A DNA stretch of 64,000 nucleotides from DASQMT01 sp963835735 (GTDB taxonomy: Bacteria > Actinomycetota > Thermoleophilia > Solirubrobacterales > Solirubrobacteraceae). Below, in pieces: positions 55,937-64,000 of the stretch. The stretch's first letter is position 1; every line of letters starts with the position of its first letter. Made by a program: the position numbers and the translations under genes. The stretch spans positions 62,001-126,000 of the forward strand of contig CAWIGP010000001.1 of NCBI GenBank assembly GCA_963835735.1, in the 5' to 3' direction. The notes under the pieces are model-generated. The model was not told the DNA's origin, made no database searches, and was given only the letters and a program-made list of their open reading frames with translations.

Positions 55937-56259
55937 AAGCCTGCTCCTTGTCTTCGACGGCGCAGCTCCACAGCCGCGCCTGCTGCTCCTACGTCGAAGC
56001 AGTCATGCCAAAATCGACAAGGTCGCGTCCCAGACGCGACCAGGAGTGGCACCGACTACTGCAATCGCCTGGAGGGAGCGGTGTCCCGACGATGCGCTGC
56101 GGCTCGGCTCGTTCTGCCTCGGCGCGGTGGTGCGATGTGGGGCAACCGTGAATGGCCAGGTACTGGTGGCTGTGCGGGACGACAGCTTCTCCCTGGCGAG
56201 AACCCGGAGGTCGGCGGTTGGCTTGCGCCCTGGGCTGCACGCACTTAGGCTCGCTGAGG
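55937..56259. other. Gene-free stretch
   Basis: No gene with coding features. Holds one degenerate copy of the short repeat (CGCCTGGAGGGAGCGG, 56066-56081). Confidence 0.5.
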
Positions 56260-56693
56260 ATGCGGCGCGTCGCCGTCATGTGGGCGGTCTTGATCGCCTG
56301 GGAATGGGCGGCTGCGGTGGCGACGGCGCGGGGGCGAGGGCAGCACGTCGACGCCGGCCGCCGTCCCCTCCGCGACGGCGACGTCGCGCGACGAGTTCTA
56401 CGCGACGATGGACGATCTCGTGACGCGTCTAGACCGAGCGGTCGCGGCGTCGCTCGCCGGTGAAGCCAATGCGGTTGAGCGGATCAAGCGTGTGGTGCGG
56501 GACACGCGCGAGCAGTTGAAGGCGCGCCGAGCGGCGGGCGACGGCGTGTCACCGGCCGGCAACTTCGTCCTGACCACGGCGGCGTCTGCCCGCGATTACG
56601 CCAGTGCACGGCGAGCGGGAGGGGCTGCAGCTCATCCGCGACGTCCCGATCATCGAAGCCCGCGACGCCCTCAAGAGCGAAGCGGGGGGCTGA
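56260..56693 (+). pseudogene. Putative small lipoprotein, several frameshifts
   Basis: From ATG 56260 with GAGG upstream: RRVAVMWAVLIA, then in the next frame LGMGGCGGDGAGA (lipobox before a glycine-rich mature start), then STSTPAAVPSATATSRDEFYA and MDDLVTRLDRAVAASLAGEA, ...RVVRDTREQLKARRAAGDG, and in a fourth frame VHGEREGLQLIRDVPIIEA to TGA 56691. The pieces make one coherent exported helical protein of about 140 residues. Frame changes fall near 56300, 56335 and 56605, the first two in G-rich runs. Base-calling error or decay. Confidence 0.55.
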
Positions 56694-56784
56694 TGAGCGA
56701 TTCGTACGCTCGTGCGGGAGCAGGCGGCATCGCTAGCGCAACGGCTCAGCGGCCGACCACGACGGTCACACGCCGGCTCAGGAA

Positions 56785-57579
56785 TCAGGGGCTGATCGGC
56801 CGAGTGGCGCTGAAGCAGAACTGCAGGACGGCGAACGAGTAGGCGCCGTTGGCGTCGAGCGCCTCGAGGTCGGCGAGCCAGGCGTCGGCCTCGGCCTGAT
56901 CGATGTCATCGAGGTTGCCGAGGTACTGGCGGATGAGCGCGGGCATGTAGCCGCCGAATGCTTCGGAGTCCATCGACTCGGCGGTGAAGACATGCGCCTG
57001 GCGGCGCGCGTCGGTGAAGCCGGCCCGGTGTAGGGAGGCCAGGAGGGTTCGGGGCAGGACCGGGTCGGCGAGGTGACGGTCCCAGGCGGCGACCATGCGC
57101 GCCATGCGTTCGGCGTCGGAGGAATGCCAGGACAGCGTCGACCAGTCGATGTCCCAGACGACGACACGGCCGCCCGGCCGGACGACGCGCATCAGCTCGG
57201 CGAGCGCGGCGTCGACGTCGCTGAGGTACTCGAAGACCTGCACGGAAATCGCGCGGTCGACGGACGCGTCGCCGACCGGGAGCTTTGTCGCCTCGCCCTC
57301 GAGCAGGCGGACATTCGGCCGGTCGCCGGCCTTCCGGCCGGCGATCGCGAGCATCGCCGCGCTGGCGTCCACGCCGGTGACCGAGCCGTTCGCGCCGACG
57401 ATGTCGAGGATGTCGACCACGTAGAACCCAGGCCCGCAGCCGACGTCGAGCACCTCGTCGCCGGGCTGGGGGGCCAGTGCCTCCTGAGCGAGCGCGCGCC
57501 GCCGTTCGATGTCGCGCGTGCGGTAGACGACCTCAAGCTGCGCGGCGATACGTTCGTCGAAATCGATCTGATCTCTCAT
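56785..57579 (-). CDS. Class I SAM-dependent methyltransferase (UbiE/arsenite-type)
   Basis: 264 residues from ATG 57579. SAM-binding motif I EVLDVGCGPGFYV, motif with VTGVDASAAML, LPVGDASVDRAISVQVFEYL and MRVVRPGGRVVVWDIDW. The methyltransferase domain is complete and is followed by a helical C-terminal segment. Acceptor unknown; the layout resembles UbiE/COQ5-like enzymes. Neighbouring genes are unrelated. Confidence 0.9.
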   Translation of the reverse strand: MRDQIDFDERIAAQLEVVYRTRDIERRRALAQEALAPQPGDEVLDVGCGPGFYVVDILDIVGANGSVTGVDASAAMLAIAGRKAGDRPNVRLLEGEATKLPVGDASVDRAISVQVFEYLSDVDAALAELMRVVRPGGRVVVWDIDWSTLSWHSSDAERMARMVAAWDRHLADPVLPRTLLASLHRAGFTDARRQAHVFTAESMDSEAFGGYMPALIRQYLGNLDDIDQAEADAWLADLEALDANGAYSFAVLQFCFSATRPISP

Positions 57580-57718
57580 CGCCGGGAAGCGTTGCACGTC
57601 GGACCTGCTGTCCGACGGACTCGCACGCGGGACGTCGGCGGCGGGGGACGTGTAGAACGACGCTCGAGGGACATGTGGGCGACGCCACGCGCTGAGCACG
57701 ACGATCATCGCTCTCGCG

Positions 57719-58180
57719 TCAATCCAGAAGGCCGGCGATGCGCCCGAGGAGCACGTCGGCGACCTGCGCCGGCGGCGTTGTCGTCGCCAGCACGAGATCA
57801 GCCGAACGCCGTAGAAGCGGCTCCACGTCCGCGCGATCGGCGAGCACTTGCGAGAACTCGACGCCGTCGTGCCCGTATGCACTACTCGCCCGCGTGCGCA
57901 GGCGCTGGACGAGTACCGATCTGGGCGCCGTGAGCAGCACCCGGTGGTCGAACGGCAGCTCGACCTGCTCCTCAGAGCAGCCCGCGAAGAACAACAGCCG
58001 ATCCGGCGGCCGCGCGAGCAACTCGGCGACGAGTTCGGCCCGCCGACCCCAACGACCGTCCGCTCGCGGCTCGCTGAAGCCATCCTCATCGGCGTCGTAC
58101 GCGGCATACCCGCGGCGTCGCAACTCGTGCACCAGCGCAGACTTGCCCGTGCCCGACATCCCGGTCAGCAGCACACGCAT
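57719..58180 (-). CDS. Small P-loop kinase-like protein (AAA_17/shikimate kinase-like)
   Basis: 153 residues from ATG 58180. RVLLTGMSGTGKSALVHELRRRG holds the Walker A (GMSGTGKS), followed by AYDADEDGF, LLFFAGCSEEQVEL and APRSVLVQRLRTR as the lid region. Typical of small nucleoside/shikimate-type kinases; I cannot assign the substrate. A longer start gives 20 arginine-rich residues that look like non-coding sequence. Confidence 0.85.
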   Translation of the reverse strand: MRVLLTGMSGTGKSALVHELRRRGYAAYDADEDGFSEPRADGRWGRRAELVAELLARPPDRLLFFAGCSEEQVELPFDHRVLLTAPRSVLVQRLRTRASSAYGHDGVEFSQVLADRADVEPLLRRSADLVLATTTPPAQVADVLLGRIAGLLD

Positions 58181-58445
58181 CGAGCAGGATATGCACCGCG
58201 CGACACGCCGCGCCCGGCCCCGCGCCACTGGTCGCGCCACCGCTCCCTACGCCTGCCAGGAGCAGCCCACCGACTCCGTCACCGGACTTTGCGCTTTGCG
58301 CGCACGGCAGCTGCCGCAATCTGCTAGCTCACCGCGCGTGTCCTCACCGGCGACCGGACGCGCCGGATCGCCCTGCCGGCCAACCCGAAGACGTGGCCGC
58401 CGCTCCGGAATTGGTGGCATCGACTCCGGAAGAGCCCAACGAGCG
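58181..58445. other. Short gene-free stretch
   Basis: No gene. The best copy of the dispersed repeat, CGCCTGCCAGGAGCAG, is at 58250-58265. Confidence 0.5.
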
Positions 58446-58468
58446 CTAAGGCGCCGCTGGCGCCTTAG
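58446..58468. terminator. Perfect hairpin at the IS insertion point
   Basis: CTAAGGCGCC, loop GCT, GGCGCCTTAG: 10-bp perfect stem. No T-run. The last five bases, CTTAG, are the left copy of the target duplication of the insertion sequence that begins at 58469. Confidence 0.7.
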
Positions 58469-60111
58469 CCCGGATCCACCGATCGGGTGGCTGGGTGACG
58501 TGAGATCGGGTGCGCGGCGGCTCGGTGGCGGTGCGCGTGCGGTCGTCGGGAGCTGTGAGTCGGTCGTGGGCGGCTCGTTGGCGCTTCGCGCGGAAGCGTT
58601 GTGGGGTGTTGGCGGGCAGCGGTGATCGCGCCCGGCGGGCGGGCGGGTCGTGCTGGTCGTCGGTGAGCGTCGGCCGCGGTCAGGCGGCGGCGGGGAGCGC
58701 GCGGATGCGGTTGAGCGCGTTGATGTAGTCGCCGTGCCAGGGCCAGCGGGCGGGGAGGTGCAGCGTCCAGCCGCGGGCGTGGCGGGTCAGGCGGCCGGGG
58801 ATGCTCGAGCAGCCGGCGGCGCAGGGTGCGGGCGGCGCGGACGGTCGTGTCGGGGAGTCCGAGCAGCTGCGTCCAGCGCGAGCAGGTTGTGCGCGAGCGC
58901 GGCGAGCACGGTCCAGGCGGCGTTGGCGTTGAACTGGCCGGAGGGGAAGTGCGCCAGCGCCTGGTCTTTGAGGTCTGCGATGACCTGCTCGACGACGGCG
59001 TGCTCGCGGTGCTCGGCCTCGACGAGCGCGATGTCCTCGTCGCGGTTGGTGAGAAACGCGAAGTGCCGCCAGTCGGGCCACAGCTCGGCCTGGGCGCCGA
59101 GCAGGCGGGTGCGCCTGACGATCAGCCGCCGGCCGCCGTAGACGGTCTCGGCGATCTGCGCCTCGCCGTCGTCGGGGTAGTCGATGCGTCTGCCAGGCGT
59201 CCTCGGGGATCGCTTCGACGGCGGCGCGGACGGTCTTGATCATCCGCACGCCGATCGAGTACTGCCAGCCGGCCCGCTCCAGGCGCTCGAAGACCTTCGT
59301 GTTCCAGAACCCCGAGTCGGCGCGCAGCAGCTTGACGCCGGTCGCGCCGGCGCGCGTCGACGCGGGCGATCAGCTCCTCGCTGAAGCGCAGCATCCCCTT
59401 CTGCGTGTTCGCCGACCCCTTGCGCAGGCGGATGTGCAGCGCCTCGCGCGTGTCCGCCCGGGTGGCGAGGATCGGGTGATAGCCCGAACAGCTGCGTGTA
59501 GCCGTAGGCGGCGCCCTGCTTGAGGTGGCCGCAGACCTCGCCGACGAAGCTGTCGACATCGATCACCAGCCGCCCGTCGCCCGGGCCGGCGCCGGCCTTC
59601 CACGCCCGCTCCAGCGCCTGGCCGAGCAGCGTGTCGAGCTGGCGCACGTGCCCGAACGTGAACGCGCGCAGGAACGTCCCCAGCGTCGACGGCGCCGGCA
59701 GCCAGCCGCCCAGCAGCCGGCCGCGTGCGCCCGGCGCGCAGCACGCTCGCTGTCGTCGATGCTGTCGGCGCCGAGCACCATCGCGAACAGCAGCGCCATC
59801 ACCTTGCGGCCCGCGTTGGCCGCGCCCGGCCGGTCGCGCCGCAGCCGCACCAGACCGCCGCGCCAGCGCCTCGATCCCGAGCCGCTGCGCGAGCGTCGCG
59901 ACGAGCATCACCCCGGCGTCCGAGACGACCCGCTCGTCGTCGAACTCGACCCGCACGCCGTCCAGTCCGACCGGCTCGTCATCCTGCACCATGAAGGTGA
60001 CCTCCTGACGCAGGCCCCGGCTGCCCGAATCAGCCGCTTAAAGCCCTGCTCAGGAGGTCATTCTTCGTTCCGGACCGGACGGAACCCGCCTACCCGACCG
60101 GTGGATCCGGG
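58469..60111. mobile_element. IS1380-like insertion sequence with target duplication
   Basis: 1643 bp. Ends CCCGGATCCACCG (left) and CGGTGGATCCGGG (right) are exact inverted repeats and pairing continues with few mismatches for about 25 bp. The element is bracketed by CTTAG on both sides (58464-58468 and 60112-60116), a 5-bp direct repeat of the target. It holds one transposase frame set on the minus strand. Confidence 0.88.
58680..59992 (-). pseudogene. IS1380 family transposase, multiple frameshifts
   Basis: Start ATG 59992: VQDDEPVGLDGVRVEFDDERVVSDAGVMLV, split over frames into LAQRLGIEALARR, GWLPAPSTLGTFLRAFTFGHVRQLD, VIDVDSFVGEVCGHLKQGA, AYGYTQLFG, GYHPILATRADTREALHIRLRKG (another frame), RADSGFWN, YSIGVRMIKTVRAAVEAIPEDAW and LTRHARGWTLHLPARWPW at the end. 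The DDE fold pieces (VIDVDS, RADSGFW) are recognisable, but at least five frame changes make the gene non-functional as written. Length and termini fit the IS1380 family. Confidence 0.8.
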
Positions 60112-60116
60112 CTTAG

Positions 60117-61128
60117 CGGGCGGCCGGAAGCGCCCGTCCGCCCTCTCGCCGCACGACATGGCCAGTCTGAAGTAGGTGCGCGATCTGCTCCTGCCTGACA
60201 TTGAGACAAGTGACGTACTTGCAGGGATTCCTTTGGCCCTTCTCCGGAGTTGAAGGTCGCCACGAGCGGCGACTTGGGTAGACCGGCGCGGCCGCCGGAA
60301 CGAGAGTGCAAGTCCGCGTAGCGGCGTCACCCACTCGAGCGGATCTGGACCGAATCGTTAGGTGCGGCAGCCGTTGGGCGCCGCGTGTATCCCGCACGCC
60401 GCGCTCCCCGGCAGCCGCACTCCGTGACCACGTCCGATGGACGGATGCGATCGCTTCGGGTCGTTCCTGGTGCTTTGCGAGGTTTGCCCGCCGCGACGCC
60501 GTACCGGCGAGTTACTCGATTCACGGCTCGCTGCCATACGGCGACCGCCCCGCACCGACGGGGATCGACTGCGAGACATAGCCCGACGTTCGCACCGGTG
60601 GATCGCTCGAGGCGATCGAACAAGCACAGCAACGCCCGCGCTCGCGGGACGAGACGTGCGTTCTCTGGATCTGATGCGCCGCTTCGGCCCGCCCACCGCT
60701 TCGCGTGTTCATTGCCGATCGCCGTCGCGGACGCTCCCAGGCATGGGGGTGGCCGGCGCGCTTCTCGCTGCTCCGTTTGCCTTCCGAGCAACAGGTGCTC
60801 GACGACCGGTCTGACCCAAGGCGTGCGCTGCCTCGATTTCACGCGCGGGCCGCTGGCGTTCGATCAAGGAATGGCTCCGCCACATCCGGCTCCGAGCCGA
60901 AGTTCGAGCTGCTCATCGCGCGAGAGCTCCGCGCGAGTCGGGACGATTGCGGTCACGGGCGGCCCCAGACCCCCGGCGCGCCGGTTCAGATCGCGCCGCA
61001 GTCACTCGACACGGCTTGGCTCGCTTCGAGGACGCGCTCGCGAGCAGATGCCTGGTTGAGCGCGCCACTCGCCGGGTCGCGTACCCCGGTGAGTGGCGCG
61101 AAGAAGAAGTCCTCGAGGTCCGCCGCCG
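60117..61128. other. Gene-poor stretch of about 1 kb
   Basis: Open frames here have arginine/serine/proline-rich translations without family features, start signals or consistent codon use. I see no gene, RNA or repeat that I can support. Confidence 0.55.
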
Positions 61129-61659
61129 CTAGGGAATGAACGTGAAGTTGAGCGGGATGCGCGTTTCGGTGCGCGTGTCGGTTGACCGGCCTTCGCTGAC
61201 GGTGCCTCTGGCTCCGGCGTAGATGCCGGTGCCGCCGACGATCGCATAGGGCAAGGCGGTGTCACCCTGACTGATCGATGGTCCCAGGACACTGAGCGAA
61301 TCCACGTTGTTGTTGAAGTTGATCGTCGCCAGGAACACCTCTTGCACATTGTTACGCCCGCGTACGCGGCTGGCGATGTTCGCGAACAGCGCCGTACCGA
61401 CCCTGGTGGTCCCGTCGAAGATCGCACCGTTGCCCGCGATGACATTGCCCAGACGCGGGCCACGACGGAAGCAACGGTTCTGAGGCAGGTTGCCACAGTT
61501 GACATTGACCTGATCCTGCTTGACCCGCACCTCGAATGCCTTGGTGCCGACGGCCCCGGCCCCGACCGTGCCTCCGGTGCCCTGCCCGGTGGCAACCCCA
61601 ACAGCCGCCCCGACTCCAACGAGCGACACGGCAAGCGCACCGGCGAGAAGACGTCTCAC
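61129..61659 (-). CDS. Secreted beta-barrel protein, allene oxide cyclase-like
   Basis: 176 residues from GTG 61659 preceded by GGGAGGAAG. Signal peptide RRLLAGALAVSLVGVGAA. The mature part has AIFDGTTRVGTALF, EVFLATINFNNNVDSLSVLG, YAIVGGTGIYAGARGTVS and ends RIPLNFTFIP, the strand pattern of the allene-oxide-cyclase/dirigent-like barrel found in exported actinobacterial proteins. One pair of cysteines (NCGN, NRCF). Function outside the cell unknown. Confidence 0.75.
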   Translation of the reverse strand: MRRLLAGALAVSLVGVGAAVGVATGQGTGGTVGAGAVGTKAFEVRVKQDQVNVNCGNLPQNRCFRRGPRLGNVIAGNGAIFDGTTRVGTALFANIASRVRGRNNVQEVFLATINFNNNVDSLSVLGPSISQGDTALPYAIVGGTGIYAGARGTVSEGRSTDTRTETRIPLNFTFIP

Positions 61660-61813
61660 GTCTTCCTCCCTTCCTTGGGTTGAAGGCTGGTCGCGCTCTA
61701 CTCCCCAGAGCGACCAGCCGTAGCGCTACGACACTATCTTGTTACGCGCTGTCGGTGTATTGGCTTAGCGGCCACAGCGCGGTCAGCAGCAGCGGGCAGC
61801 CAGCGGCGCCCGT

Positions 61814-62188
61814 TCAGTCATCCGTGTCGTCGGCTGCCCAGCGCTTGGCGGCGTCGAGTTCGGCGAGTCGGAAGGCGCGCGCCCGCCCGGGCCACAGCAC
61901 GCTGAAGACCTTAGTCGCGGGACCCGCCCAGCGCGCGTCGGTGACGATCGCCATCCGCTCGAACGAGGCGGGGTGGCGCACACCGAGCTTGATGTCCTCC
62001 CACACGGCCTCCCCCTCGTACTCGTCGAACTCGTGGCCGAGCACGTACACGATCCGGACCTTGCCGTGCTCGGCGATCGTCGCCTCGACGGCGGGCACGA
62101 TGACGTTCTCATAGTCCTCCCGCTCGATGTCGTCGACGGCTTCGAGTCCGAGGACCCCGGGCGGCATGTCGCTAAGCATCCGGATCAT
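61814..62188 (-). CDS. SpoIIAA-like (STAS-related) protein
   Basis: 124 residues from ATG 62188. IRMLSDMPPGVLGLEAVDDIEREDYENVIVPAVE is the typical start of the SpoIIAA-like family, followed by HGKVRIVYVLGHEFDEYEGEAVWEDIKLG and ARAFRLAELDAAKRW. Single-domain soluble protein; family members have a STAS-like fold without a proven role. No operon partner, between the secreted barrel protein and the IS110-like element. Confidence 0.85.
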   Translation of the reverse strand: MIRMLSDMPPGVLGLEAVDDIEREDYENVIVPAVEATIAEHGKVRIVYVLGHEFDEYEGEAVWEDIKLGVRHPASFERMAIVTDARWAGPATKVFSVLWPGRARAFRLAELDAAKRWAADDTDD

Positions 62189-62305
62189 GGCGGGCAGTCT
62201 GAGCCCCCACACCGCGCCCGGTCAAGCGCTTCCGCTTCCCAGCCGACGGAAGCGGCGGCCAGCGGCTCGCCGCCACTCCTCCTCATGCCTGACAGGAAAG
62301 TTCGC

Positions 62306-63568
62306 TCAGGCTGCCGCGGCCCCCTCCTGGAGCGTGACGTGGTGTCTGAGGCGTTCGAGCTGTTTAACGAGGCGTTTGGTCTGGCGTTCGGGGTCGCGGT
62401 TTGTGAAGTAGTCGCCGCCGAGGTCGCGGTAGGTCTCGCCGGTGGAGAGCATGTGCGAGATCGCGCAGATGAGCGTGTGCTTGATGGCGCCGAGCGCTCT
62501 CTTGTGCCCGCGCTGGGGCTTCAAGCGCCGGTATTGGGCTTCGAGGTAGTGGCCCTTGACGCGGATGGCCGCCATGGCGACCTCTTCGAGCGCGAAGTCG
62601 AGCCACTTTGACCGTCGCAGGTCTTGCCGGAGCGGCGCTTGCCGGCCGACTTGTCGTTGCCCGGGCACAGGCCGGCCCACGACGCCAGGTGCCGCGCCGT
62701 CGCGAAGCGGTCATGTCGGTGCCGATCTTGCCGATGATGCATTGGGCGCTGCGGGCTGGATGCCGGGGATCGTGCACAGCAGTTCAACCGCCGGCGCGAA
62801 AGGGCGGATCTGCTCCTCGATCATCGCCGTCAGCTGCTCGATCTGCTCGTCGAGGAAATCGATCTGTCGCAGGATCGCGCCGATCCACAGACGATGATCG
62901 GGGTCGAAGTGTCCGGCGAGCGCCTCGCGCAGCGCGGGGATCTTCTTGCGCATCTGTCGGCGCGCGAGTTCGGCGAGCACGTCGGGGTCGGTCTGGCCGG
63001 CGACGAGCGCGTCGAGCATGTCACGCCCGGACTTGCCCATGATGTCCGCGGCGACGGTGTCGAGCTTGATGCCGGCGTCTTCCAGCGCCTTGTGCAGCCG
63101 ATTGACCTCGCGCGCGCGTTCCTGGATCTGCGTCTTGCGATAACGCGTGAGGTTGCGCAGCTGGCGGATCGGCTTGGGTGCCACGAAGCTGGCCTTCAAC
63201 AGCCCGGCTTCGGCGAGCTGGCACAGCCACGCGGCGTCAGAGACGTCGGTCTTGCGGCCCGGGACCTGCTTGACGTGGCGGGCGTTGACCAACATGCAGT
63301 CAAACTCGTCCTCCAGGATCGCCCACGGCGCCTTCCAATAGACGCCGGTGGCCTCCATCACCACCTGCGTGACGCCATGCTCAGCGAGCCAGTCGCGCAG
63401 GGCCAGCAGGCCGCGCACGGTGGTCGCGAACTCGGCGACGTGCTGCTCACGCCGACCGCGCACGCCGGCCACGCGCGCGCACGCGGTCACCTGCGCCTTG
63501 TGAACGTCCAGCGCCGCCGGGCGCTCGACGATGGTCTCCACCGCTCGCCTCCTTCCGACCGACACCAT
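62306..63568 (-). pseudogene. IS110 family transposase (DEDD), frameshifted in the C-terminal half
   Basis: Start ATG 63568. The RuvC-like N-domain is intact: PAALDVHKAQVTACARVAG, VMEATGVYWKAPWAIL, GRKTDVSDAAWLCQL, giving the D-E-D-D residues. The C-domain reads LLCTIPGIQ to about 62745 and then jumps: RSAQCIIGKIGTDM, FATARHLASWAGLCPGNDKS, and KWLDFALEEVAMAAIRVKGH to ...LRHHVTLQEGAAAA at 62306. Three frame changes within 150 bases. IS110 elements use a serine in this half (PGI..AS.I..EIGD.. region), so the copy is probably inactive unless the indels are errors. Element boundaries are not visible because this family lacks inverted repeats. Confidence 0.85.
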
Positions 63569-63891
63569 GACCGCCGCCCAGGGGCCTCAAGACAACGAAT
63601 CTGACGGTCGTGCTCGCAGCACACTCCGGAGCTCCGGGGAGACCCCGCACGCCAGACTCAAAACAGGCTCACAGGCGCCAAGGCAAGATCGGCGTTACGG
63701 GCGACGCCGAATCATCCACCCCTTTTCAAGACCCCGGAGGGAGCGCCACAGCGCTCAGAGAACTCGAAACGGCAGTGCGGCTTCGTATATGTCGGGACCT
63801 CGCAGCGTTGCCGAGATTCGTCGTTGCATGGCGCGGGGCGTGCGCCGACGAGGGAAGCGCGACGAGCTGTCGCGCTCGGCGCGTCCGGTCG
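63569..63891. other. Non-coding sequence upstream of the IS110 transposase
   Basis: No gene. In the IS110 group the non-coding left end before the transposase encodes the bridge RNA; about 150-300 bases here are the candidate region. I could not draw the loops reliably. Confidence 0.4.
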
Positions 63892-63999
63892 CTAGGCGCC
63901 CTTGCCCGGCGCGGCCAAGAGCATGTGGAAACGCCCGGAATCCTTTCCGATCTCGCGGTGCTCGGTGAGCGTCAATCCGGCGTTCTCCAGTGCTTGCAC
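63892..63999 (-). CDS. C-terminal end of a gene running off the window (methyltransferase-like)
   Basis: 35 codons are visible before the TAG at 63892-63894: VQALENAGLTLTEHREIG, KDSGRFHMLLAAPGKGA. An ENAGL..TEHREIG segment followed by F-M-L-L-AA is the usual end of class I methyltransferases, but this is a weak basis. The frame enters from beyond base 64000. Confidence 0.5.
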   Translation of the reverse strand: MQALENAGLTLTEHREIGKDSGRFHMLLAAPGKGA

Positions 64000-64000
64000 C

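Noticed and set aside
55937..56259. Coding frame upstream of the RibD-like gene
   Set aside because: No start signal or motif, and the translation is unlike a protein; treated as gene-free.
60385..61059. Open frame of 224 codons in the gene-poor stretch
   Set aside because: R/S/T/P-rich translation, no ribosome site, no family; other frames overlap with equal length.

Overview
The window is high-GC DNA with tightly packed genes, frequent ATGA/GTGA stop-start overlaps, many GTG starts and actinobacterial hallmarks: dnaK-grpE-dnaJ-hspR with a HspR-type operator before clpB, HSL/MMPL/TetR modules, and an AICE-type integrative element. Gene content and protein style suggest an actinobacterium of the Thermoleophilia/Solirubrobacterales type. 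That placement rests on recognition, not on a search.

Region 1 (1-11.9 kb) is the heat-shock block: dnaK (5' end outside the window), grpE, dnaJ, hspR and, 5.7 kb further on, clpB behind a HAIR-like inverted repeat. In between lie a large zinc-ribbon/kinase/ATPase/helical-repeat regulator with a WNK-like displaced lysine, a papain-like protein with a small partner, and an FHA-HTH regulator.

Region 2 (12-34 kb) is a purine biosynthesis district: purD-purE, purB, purC-purS-purQ-purL, purF, purN-purH. Interspersed are a GYD protein, TetR/cupin, a broken histidine kinase, an M24 peptidase, LtrA, two class III aminotransferases, a zinc alcohol dehydrogenase and recQ. purC carries an apparent +1 insertion that fuses its frame to purS.

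Region 3 (34.7-38.6 kb) holds three tRNA genes. tRNA-Lys(TTT) is interrupted after position 34 by a 260-nt group I intron and abuts an HTH protein with a LAGLIDADG-like motif. This is the most striking signal in the window. tRNA-Glu(TTC) and tRNA-Val(TAC) are intact; tRNA-Val is the probable attachment site of the next region.

Region 4 (38.6-46 kb) is an AICE-like element read on the minus strand: integrase, excisionase, RepSA-type replication gene, HTH/zinc-knuckle gene, FtsK/TraSA-type transfer gene, two small genes, a ligand-binding protein without signal peptide, and a GntR/UTRA regulator. Three near-identical 16-bp palindromes sit at its promoters. Several genes are frameshifted.

Region 5 (46-64 kb) is accessory: a TetR-MMPL-hydrolase efflux unit with four identical operators, a SDR/TetR pair with a perfect palindrome between them, RibD-like, methyltransferase and small P-loop genes, frameshifted lipoproteins, an IS1380-like element with target duplication, an IS110-like element, dispersed short repeats and several gene-poor stretches. 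Frameshifts are concentrated from 39.9 kb onward; the long housekeeping part has one clear case (purC). This could be decay of accessory DNA or local assembly error.
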